Of a DNA stretch of 28,776 nt, positions 20,325 to 26,493 are shown one piece after another. The stretch is from positions 1-28,776 of the IMG/VR virus record IMGVR_UViG_3300044799_000400. One strand, given 5' to 3'. The stretch's first letter is position 1. Each line of letters starts with the position of its first letter. A program made the position numbers and the translations under genes. The DNA comes from a virus. The notes beneath the pieces were generated by a model. The model saw nothing but the letters and a program-made list of their open reading frames with translations, was not told the origin of the DNA and did not search any database.

Positions 20325-20689
20325 TGGCAATCACTAAGTCCGCAGCAGTCATCTGGAACGGCATCACGCTGACGGCAAGCGCGGGTGACACCACCAGCGC
20401 AGGACAGAACCTGGCCGCTGCCTACGGTGCCGTGCTCGACCTCAAACTCACCAATGGGGCAACCGGCCCAACCGTGGCGGCGCAGATACAGATTCAGGTG
20501 AGCGAAGACAACAGCAACTACTACAACTACGGTGGCGCGCTGAAGGGCTCTACAGTCAACAGCGCCGTCTCGCAATGGGGCGGCATCGAGGTCCCGCTGG
20601 GCACGAACTACGTGCGGCTCGTCGGCGGCAGCAACACCGGCCAGAACGTGACGGCGCGAGCCGAGATCAGCATGGTGACGAAGGTATAG
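20324..20689 (+). CDS. Small beta-rich structural protein (121 aa)
   Basis: ATG 20324 overlaps the preceding TAA by one base. The product is wholly beta-type and Gly/Thr/Asn-rich: SAAVIWNGITLTASAGDTTSAGQNL, AVLDLKLTNGATGPTVAAQIQIQVSEDNSNYYNYG, EVPLGTNYVRLVGGSNTGQNVTARAEISM. The pattern fits a jelly-roll or Ig-like surface module. It lies directly before the LamG-like gene, so it may decorate the virion or form part of the fibre tip. No family is recognised. Confidence 0.65.
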   Translation: MAITKSAAVIWNGITLTASAGDTTSAGQNLAAAYGAVLDLKLTNGATGPTVAAQIQIQVSEDNSNYYNYGGALKGSTVNSAVSQWGGIEVPLGTNYVRLVGGSNTGQNVTARAEISMVTKV

Positions 20690-20690
20690 C

Positions 20691-21494
20691 ATGAGCGGCA
20701 TCGTCAAGCCACAATTCGGCTGCCAGGTGGACTGGAGCCATCCGCTGGCCCAGGGCCTCCCCGGCGGCTGGCTGATGAATGAGGGCAGCGGCGGGAGTGT
20801 CTACGACCTGAGCGGCCAGGGCACCCACGGGATCATGACCAACATGGACCCGGCGACGGATTGGGTGACAGGGCCGGACGGGTGGGCAGTGGACTTTGAC
20901 GGTAGCAATGACCATGTTGAGTTTCCGCAGAACATCCTGCCGAGCGCATGGACAACCGCAGTCATCTGGCTCAAGTTCACAAATACGATACAGACCGGCA
21001 TCATCTTGGGGCACGCCGGAGAGGCGGCTTATTACGACTCCTATGGGAAGAGTCTCCGCTATGACAATGGCATTCTGTCCGCTCAGGCGGAATTCAATAA
21101 TAGCAACCCGCTCACCAGTTACACGTGGGGGGACACGACTACATGGCACCAGGTAGTCGGAGTTTTTGAAACGGCGGGTGTCCTATATCTGGATGGAGTG
21201 TCTGTCTCAACTGGCAATCTCAGTATAGGCACAGCCCTTGATCCATACGCATCTACCTATAGGTTCCGCCTGGGCAGCAACTACGATATCTCGAGGTGTT
21301 TCGCCGGACAGATAGCACATGCCCACATCTACAACCGTGCCCTCTCCGCCGAGGAGGTCGCCTCCCTCTCCGCCCAACCGTACCAGTTCCTCACCCGCCC
21401 GAGGCGCTACTGGTGGCTGGCGCAGCCAGTCAGCGGCAATCGCAGGTTCAATCCCGGCCTCTGGACGCCGGGCACTAACCCAGGAGTGATGTGA
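20691..21494 (+). CDS. LamG/concanavalin-like virion protein
   Basis: A 267-residue protein starting at ATG 20691, two bases after the preceding stop. The first 25 residues look like a virion attachment peptide. Residues about 28-225 have the LamG-type signature: WLMNEGSGGSVYDLSGQGTHGIM, VDFDGSNDHVEFP, WLKFTNTIQTGIILGHAG, a ligand-like LDGVSVSTGNLSIG, RFRLGSNYD and GQIAHAHIYNRALSAEEVASL. Such domains bind carbohydrate or protein surfaces and are common in phage receptor-binding proteins. It is followed by the large propeller protein, so both are probably part of the host-recognition apparatus. Base usage from about 20950 is lighter in G+C than in neighbouring genes, which suggests recent exchange. 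Confidence 0.75.
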   Translation: MSGIVKPQFGCQVDWSHPLAQGLPGGWLMNEGSGGSVYDLSGQGTHGIMTNMDPATDWVTGPDGWAVDFDGSNDHVEFPQNILPSAWTTAVIWLKFTNTIQTGIILGHAGEAAYYDSYGKSLRYDNGILSAQAEFNNSNPLTSYTWGDTTTWHQVVGVFETAGVLYLDGVSVSTGNLSIGTALDPYASTYRFRLGSNYDISRCFAGQIAHAHIYNRALSAEEVASLSAQPYQFLTRPRRYWWLAQPVSGNRRFNPGLWTPGTNPGVM

Positions 21495-21495
21495 C

Positions 21496-23628
21496 ATGGC
21501 ACCAGTCTACGCCGGAGAAGTCCTGGGCGTTCGCAAGCCAGCCGCCGGGGAGACGACTGAGTTGATGGTGTACATGCAGGACAGCGCGGGGGTTCCCCTC
21601 ACCGGGCAGACCTTCGACGCGGCAGGCATGGAGATCTACATCAGCAAGCCCGGAGCGGCGGATGTGATCTGGGCGACCATCGTCGGCGCGGGCTTTGTGA
21701 TCGGCAACTGGTCGGAACGCGGTCACGGCAAGTATGTCATCATCCTGTCTGGCGACGTGGCGGGCGAGGCCAACCTCTGCGACACCCCCGGCGACCTTGC
21801 GGTGTACGTGAAGAACACGGCCAGCAAGGGTGACAACTTCCTGTTTCGGGTGGTGCCGGCGGACGTGGCGCGGGATGACCAGTGGACGGACGGGCGGGCG
21901 GTCCTGATCTCCACCATCCCTACTGATGTGGCGGCGGCCATCCTTGGCACGCCCGCCAACAAGCTCGTCACGGACACCAGCGGACGGGTTGACTTCGTGG
22001 ACAATCCTAATGAGAAGGCGATCTCGGCTATTCAGCGGACTACTCGCCTTGTTAGCCTGTCGGTGACGTCTCAATACTGGAATTGCATGGCGATTGCGCC
22101 CGGTGACCACATGTATGCTGGCGTGGGTGGCGGCGGCACTGGAGACGTGTACTACCAAGAGGTGGCCGGGATTGGACCATTGCTGCCGTTGGGAGAACCG
22201 GCCCGGAACTGCTTCGGGATGGCAACCCCGCCTGACGGTAGCGCCTATGTTTGTGTGTATAACGATCGCATCTACAAGAGGCCCGCTACTGGCGGTCCCT
22301 TTCAGGACCTCAATCAGACAGTGCGGCCGTGGAGAAAAATGGCCGCTCATCCGGGCGGAAATGTCTATGCCTGTACGGGTCCCTGGTCGGCAGCCGGTCG
22401 CGTCTATGTGCAGACCGCTGGCGCTGGTGACTTCGTTGATGTCGGTTCGGATCTCCCGTGCGATGGCGTTTGGTACGGAATGGCGTGCCCGCCCGATGGC
22501 AGCGTTTATGTCTGTGAATATGGTCACAATAGTGGTGACATCTGGAAGCGGCCTCCCGCTGGCGGCGCCTTCGTTCGCCTCAACCAGACGCCGAGGGACT
22601 GGTCTGCCATGGCGGCTCACCCAAATGGTGATGTTTACGCCGTGGCTGTCGGATGGATTTACAAGCAGACTGGTGGCGTCGGCGATTTCCTCATTCAGAC
22701 ACCACTGGGGGGAGGCTGGACATCAGTGGCGGTCGGGCCGGATGGAAACCTCTATGGTTGCGTCCAGAATGGCAGCATCTACCTCTTGGCTACGCTCACC
22801 AGCATCGGCGAGCGGATCATAACCTATCTGGACGCGGCGGTGACGGGCCGGGAGGCCAGTGGGGCGGCGGCGGTGGCGGTGGGGATGCTCAACAACCTGT
22901 CCGCCCAGAACACCCGCGACGCGATGAAGCTCGCACCAGCCGCCGGCAACCCGGAGCCAGGCAGCGTGGACGCACACCTGGACGATGCGGCCTTAGAGAC
23001 GACCCTCACTGCAATCATCGGTAGCGGTCTCCGCACGGTCACGGTGAGCATCCAGAATGAAGACGGCGATTTTCTGGAGGGTGTCGTCGTCAGCATCACC
23101 AACCAGGCCGAGACCTCGGACATCGCCGGCCCGCGGACGACCGACGAAAACGGCCAGGTGCAGTTCCACTTGAATGACGGCGCCGATTATCGTGCCATCC
23201 CGCGCAGCACCGTCATCTTCTCCGGTGGCGCCACGAACTTCGCGGTCTCCGGGGCCACTCCGGTCACCTGCATCATGGAGCAGGTTGCCATCCCGACGCC
23301 CTCCGACCCCAGCAAGTGCGCCGTTCACGGGTACCTCTATCACCCCATCGGCGGTCAGCCCCTGGCCTCCGTCGAGAATGCTGTCATCATCCGCCCGGCC
23401 ACGGTTCCTCTCCTCGGCGATGGCCAGGGCTTCACCGAAGAGGAGGGAGCCGCCGATACTGACGATGACGGCTACTTCTGCCTGAGCGTGGTGCGCTCGA
23501 CCATCGCCCGCGATCGCGGCCTCAGCGATGGCATCTACCGCCTTTCCATTCCAAGCATCCGTCTCGATCGCCGCGTGATCATCCCGGATCTGGATGCCTG
23601 CCTCTTCACCGATCTGCAATCCGGGTAG
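21496..23628 (+). CDS. Fibre-like protein with six-unit beta-propeller and Ig-like C-terminus
   Basis: A 710-residue protein starting at ATG 21496 (AGGAG ten bases upstream). Residues about 1-130 form a beta N-domain (TTELMVYMQDSAGVPLTGQTFDAAGMEIYISKPG) typical of phage baseplate or fibre proteins. Residues about 195-435 contain six units of about 40 residues built on xMAxxPDGxVYxC, xxIYKRPxxGGxF and a W in the last strand, most likely a beta-propeller. Next comes a linker (about 440-510, MLNNLSAQNTRDAMKLAPAAG), then an Ig/transthyretin-like domain (about 515-595, VTVSIQNEDGDFLEGVVVSITNQAE) and a final domain. The stop TAG is the GTAG of a REP. Likely receptor recognition; which domain binds is unknown. 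Confidence 0.75.
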   Translation: MAPVYAGEVLGVRKPAAGETTELMVYMQDSAGVPLTGQTFDAAGMEIYISKPGAADVIWATIVGAGFVIGNWSERGHGKYVIILSGDVAGEANLCDTPGDLAVYVKNTASKGDNFLFRVVPADVARDDQWTDGRAVLISTIPTDVAAAILGTPANKLVTDTSGRVDFVDNPNEKAISAIQRTTRLVSLSVTSQYWNCMAIAPGDHMYAGVGGGGTGDVYYQEVAGIGPLLPLGEPARNCFGMATPPDGSAYVCVYNDRIYKRPATGGPFQDLNQTVRPWRKMAAHPGGNVYACTGPWSAAGRVYVQTAGAGDFVDVGSDLPCDGVWYGMACPPDGSVYVCEYGHNSGDIWKRPPAGGAFVRLNQTPRDWSAMAAHPNGDVYAVAVGWIYKQTGGVGDFLIQTPLGGGWTSVAVGPDGNLYGCVQNGSIYLLATLTSIGERIITYLDAAVTGREASGAAAVAVGMLNNLSAQNTRDAMKLAPAAGNPEPGSVDAHLDDAALETTLTAIIGSGLRTVTVSIQNEDGDFLEGVVVSITNQAETSDIAGPRTTDENGQVQFHLNDGADYRAIPRSTVIFSGGATNFAVSGATPVTCIMEQVAIPTPSDPSKCAVHGYLYHPIGGQPLASVENAVIIRPATVPLLGDGQGFTEEEGAADTDDDGYFCLSVVRSTIARDRGLSDGIYRLSIPSIRLDRRVIIPDLDACLFTDLQSG

Positions 23629-23648
23629 GCCCGACAATCCTGTCGGGC
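23625..23648 (+). repeat. REP (family 1) supplying the fibre gene stop
   Basis: A full copy whose TAG (23626-23628) ends the fibre-like gene. It is followed by AATGCCGTTAT, as at other intergenic copies. Confidence 0.95.
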
Positions 23649-23686
23649 AATGCCGTTATGGCGTCGGCCAATCAGGTCTCATCATC

Positions 23687-24610
23687 ATGAGCATCTCCTC
23701 TACAATCGGCGACATCCTCCAGGGCACCACCGGCGCCCTCGGCCCGCGTATGCTGCAGCTCGGAAAGGACACGGCCGTCAACGCGGTGGACTTCCCCCTT
23801 GCGCAGATCATCGAGACGCTCCATGGCAATTTCTGTGCCCTCTGCGCCCATGTCCATGGGATGATCCTCCGCAAGGGCACTCCGGAGTACTCCCGCTGGC
23901 GACTCCCCTCTCACATCAACTGCCGGCGCATCATGGTGGACATCCACCGCGATGAGGTGGGGCCTGACGGCCGGCCCACCGAACCCGACTTCAGCGAGCC
24001 CTCCGATGAGCTCATTAGGCAGCACGGCCACTTCGTCCTGCGGCCAAAGGATTATGAGGCGCTCCGGCTCCCTTCCCGCCCCACCGGCCGCGACTTCATC
24101 TTCTCCCATGGCGCCCGGGGAGAAGCCGGCACCTTGGTTTTCGCCCCGGCCCTCCCCGACTTCGCCTTGCGCGAGACGGTTTCCCATCTCAGCACCGCCG
24201 CCATCTCTCTGATCGGCGCCATCCCGGACGGCCAGATCACTCCGACCCTGCGGCAGTGCGCCTATCAGTGCGCGCGCCGGCGCGAACGGTTCTTCGACAA
24301 CCTCGATAGGGACTTCCAGCGCCACGGCGCCGACTGGGGCGGCGACCTCACTCCGCAGGGCTACGCTGCCATCCCGGAGCGCATTCTTTCCGGTGAGCCC
24401 TGGGTCGCCACCAGGCCCCTCTACTCGCATCGCCTGCGCAAGCAGATGCGCTGTGTGGTATTCTACGATGAGGCCGAGGATGCGTCATTCTTCTGGGACA
24501 CGGCTACAGGCAACATCATCCATCCGGCCCGCACAGACATGGCCAAACTCTGGCGTGTCGCCGCCCCCAACGAGGAATTCATGCCGCTAAGAGGAGCCTG
24601 GGATCTCTGA
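23687..24610 (+). CDS. MuF-like head morphogenesis protein (C-terminal part only)
   Basis: A 307-residue protein starting at ATG 23687; no strong ribosome binding site is seen, and upstream codons cross the REP. The MuF/SPP1 gp7 signature is close to the N-terminus: GNFCALCAHVHGMIL with C-x2-C and LPSHINCRRIMVDI (about 47-85). Full MuF proteins have about 150-200 helical residues before this motif, which are missing here. A helical segment of that kind is present at the C-terminus of the portal protein (see finding). The remainder has a compact alpha/beta pattern (HGARGEAGTLVFAPALPDF; YSHRLRKQMRCVVFYDEAEDASFFWDTATGNIIHP), perhaps a C-terminal domain of the kind attached to MuF. TGA overlaps the next ATG. 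Confidence 0.7.
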   Translation: MSISSTIGDILQGTTGALGPRMLQLGKDTAVNAVDFPLAQIIETLHGNFCALCAHVHGMILRKGTPEYSRWRLPSHINCRRIMVDIHRDEVGPDGRPTEPDFSEPSDELIRQHGHFVLRPKDYEALRLPSRPTGRDFIFSHGARGEAGTLVFAPALPDFALRETVSHLSTAAISLIGAIPDGQITPTLRQCAYQCARRRERFFDNLDRDFQRHGADWGGDLTPQGYAAIPERILSGEPWVATRPLYSHRLRKQMRCVVFYDEAEDASFFWDTATGNIIHPARTDMAKLWRVAAPNEEFMPLRGAWDL

Positions 24611-24915
24611 TGCCTTCCGACACATTCATTGATGCCCTTTCTGACTGGACGCTCTCGGCCCTCCGCATAGAGAGTCTGGAGACCATTGATCTCTGGGAAC
24701 TCTTCGATGGCCGCGACCTCCTCCGCCGCGAGATCATGTCCGGGCGCGATCTGTCCGAAGACAATGCCGCCTTCCTCTCGAGTGCGGACGAAGTGTACGC
24801 GTGTCATGCCGACACGATCATCCCGGCCCTGCAGGCCCACGATTGGCTCGCCGACCTTCCCGCCGATCACTATGCCCATGCCTTCGTCGCCCAGCATTCG
24901 CCAACCGCCGCCTGA
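24610..24915 (+). CDS. Small acidic unknown protein (101 aa)
   Basis: ATG 24610 overlaps the MuF-like TGA (TGATG); AGGAG lies 12 bases upstream. Acidic and helical throughout (FIDALSDWTLSALRIESLETIDLWELFDGRDLLRREIM; AHDWLADLPADHYAHAFVAQH). No motif recognised. The coupling suggests it acts with the MuF-like protein, for instance as a chaperone or immunity-type partner of its C-terminal domain; this is inferred. Confidence 0.6.
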   Translation: MPSDTFIDALSDWTLSALRIESLETIDLWELFDGRDLLRREIMSGRDLSEDNAAFLSSADEVYACHADTIIPALQAHDWLADLPADHYAHAFVAQHSPTAA

Positions 24916-24940
24916 CCTGCCGTTGCCTTCCCGTCCGTCT

Positions 24941-24972
24941 CTCAAAACTCAGCGCTCAGCGCTCAACGCTCA
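24941..24972. repeat. CTCA-cored short repeat run at a gene junction
   Basis: Five CTCA units (ACTCAGCGCTCAGCGCTCA and neighbours) fill most of the 75-base gap before the gp36-like gene. Confidence 0.65.
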
Positions 24973-24990
24973 CAACTATCCAGGTGTCCC

Positions 24991-25419
24991 ATGGCCTACT
25001 GTGAAGCCAATGAAGTTCTCGAAGAGATCGGCTCTAACCTTGCCTTCGGCACCGGCACCGTACCCTCCGAAGAGCGCATCCGCGACATGATCACGGAGCA
25101 TGACGAGTTCATAGACGGCATGGCCCGCGATCGGGAGACTGTGCCGTTCGAGCCGGTGCCGAGGATCATCAGGAGCATCTCCAAGGACCTGACCGTCGCC
25201 CGTCTCTTGCCGATCATCTACCGGGGTGAGGGTTCCGAGCAGCACCTCGCGCGCGCCAAGGAGTTGCGCCGCTTCGCCGAGGATCGTCTGGAGAAGATCC
25301 AGGCCAACAAGCTCTCCCTGACCGCGACGGATACCGCGGCCGAGAGCATCGGCGGCCGGGCCATGATCTCTCCCGATGTCCCAGACAATCCGATCTTCTC
25401 CGTTCAGGATTTCTTCTGA
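24991..25419 (+). CDS. Mu gp36-like protein (DUF1320)
   Basis: A 142-residue protein starting at ATG 24991 with AGGTG six bases upstream. It is helical with the gp36 layout: YCEANEVLEEIG near the N-terminus, ERIRDMITEHDEFIDGMARDR in the middle, then PRIIRSISKDLTVARLLPIIYRGEG and HLARAKELRRFAEDRLEKIQANKLSL. DUF1320 proteins are head completion/connector proteins of Mu-like and related phages (gp6/HK97-like helical fold). It lies next to gpG- and gp37-like genes, as in Mu. REP partials start right after its stop. Confidence 0.8.
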   Translation: MAYCEANEVLEEIGSNLAFGTGTVPSEERIRDMITEHDEFIDGMARDRETVPFEPVPRIIRSISKDLTVARLLPIIYRGEGSEQHLARAKELRRFAEDRLEKIQANKLSLTATDTAAESIGGRAMISPDVPDNPIFSVQDFF

Positions 25420-25429
25420 TCCGACAATC

Positions 25430-25478
25430 GTAGGCCCGACAATCCTGTCGGGCGATGCCGTTGACAATCCTGTCGGGC
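25430..25478 (+). repeat. Full plus partial REP in tandem, intergenic
   Basis: A full copy (25430-25453) followed eight bases later by a 3'-part copy (25461-25478, TTGACAATCCTGTCGGGC). A short CCGACAATC remnant precedes the first. Confidence 0.85.
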
Positions 25479-25493
25479 AACCAAGGCGCCATC

Positions 25494-26015
25494 ATGGACT
25501 CTGCCTCATTCCTCCAAATCCGATGGACCGTCGCCGGCGATGTCCAACTGTCCCGCGCCTTCACCGGCCTGGCCCTCGAACTTGAGGACTTCCGCGAGCC
25601 GCTGGGGCTGCTCGCCGACGACGTCATCTATCCCGCCATCGAGGAACAGTTCCGCGACCAGGGCAGCCCATCTTGGCCGGCCCTCATGCCCGCCTATGCC
25701 GCCTGGAAACGCCGCAAGTTCCCAGGCAAGACGATCCTGCGCCGCACCGATGCGCTCTATCATTCTCTGACTGATCGCACCGCGACCGGGGCCATCTTCC
25801 GTCTGACCCCGGAGCTGCTGGAGATCGGGACATCCCTCCAGGTCGGCACCGGCCGCAAGTGGAACCTGGGGCTGATCCACCAGAAACCGGGCACCGATAG
25901 CAATCTGGAGCCGCGCCCGCCCATGCGCCTGACCAAAGCCTTCCAGACCAAGGCCATAGCCGTCTTCGCCAACTGGATCAGAAAGAAGGGAATAGCCGCA
26001 GGCGTCGGCGTCTGA
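25494..26015 (+). CDS. Mu gpG-like virion morphogenesis protein
   Basis: A 173-residue protein starting at ATG 25494 (AAGG eight bases upstream). The family's landmarks are present: LALELEDFREPLGLLADDVIYPAIEEQFRDQG, SPSWPALMPAYAAWKRRKFPGKTILRRTDALYHSLT, then IGTSLQVGTGRKWNLGLIHQ and RPPMRLTKAFQTKAIAVFANWI. The W-PL-P-Y-K and L-RTG/D-L-S patterns are diagnostic of gpG (Phage_tail_S). gpG is thought to act in tail completion or head-tail joining. The C-terminal helix leads directly into the gp37-like gene. Confidence 0.8.
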   Translation: MDSASFLQIRWTVAGDVQLSRAFTGLALELEDFREPLGLLADDVIYPAIEEQFRDQGSPSWPALMPAYAAWKRRKFPGKTILRRTDALYHSLTDRTATGAIFRLTPELLEIGTSLQVGTGRKWNLGLIHQKPGTDSNLEPRPPMRLTKAFQTKAIAVFANWIRKKGIAAGVGV

Positions 26016-26016
26016 C

Positions 26017-26493
26017 ATGACCTACCAACCTATTCAGTTTCGCCTCCTGTCCGCCCTCGTTTCCGTCCTGGCCGAGGGCATCAATGCCGAACTCGCACGC
26101 GCAGGCATGGAACCCCTCCCTGCCTCCGCCTTCGGCCCCGTCCCCCCAGGCGACCTCGCCGGCGATACGATCTCCGTCTCCTACCTGGGCGGGACCCGCG
26201 AGAAGGAGGCCCTGCAGCACCGCGACAATACCTTCCATTATGCGATCGGCATTTGGGCTTTCGGCGGGAGCGACCAACTCGCCCAGGAGAAGGCCATCTC
26301 CTGCGAGTTCGCCGTGACCCAGATCCTCGACGACCCCGCCAACCGCTATCTCGGCGGGTTGACCGGCTCGCCGCTGGTCATCGGCAACACCCAGGTGCTG
26401 GACATCCGGGAGAACGAGGCCGGCCTCCTCTGGAGGCTGGCCATCCCGATCGAATGTCCGGTGAGAACCACCAGACCGGAGCAAACGCGATGA
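26017..26493 (+). CDS. Mu gp37-like protein (DUF1834)
   Basis: A 158-residue protein starting at ATG 26017, one base after the gpG stop. Motifs: QFRLLSALVSVLAEGINAELARAG, GDTISVSYLGGTREKEALQHRDNTFHYAIGIWAFGG, EKAISCEFAVTQILDDP and a beta C-terminus with TQVLDIRENEAGLLWRLAIPIECPV. The family belongs to the tail terminator group that caps the tail tube. It follows gpG as in Mu (gp36, gp37). The TGA is overlapped by the ATG of the portal gene. Confidence 0.75.
   Translation: MTYQPIQFRLLSALVSVLAEGINAELARAGMEPLPASAFGPVPPGDLAGDTISVSYLGGTREKEALQHRDNTFHYAIGIWAFGGSDQLAQEKAISCEFAVTQILDDPANRYLGGLTGSPLVIGNTQVLDIRENEAGLLWRLAIPIECPVRTTRPEQTR

Noticed and set aside
2715-25478. The repeated palindromes as intrinsic terminators
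   Set aside because: They lack a following T-tract, occur in both orientations and lie inside genes that must be transcribed through. REP-type elements explain them better.
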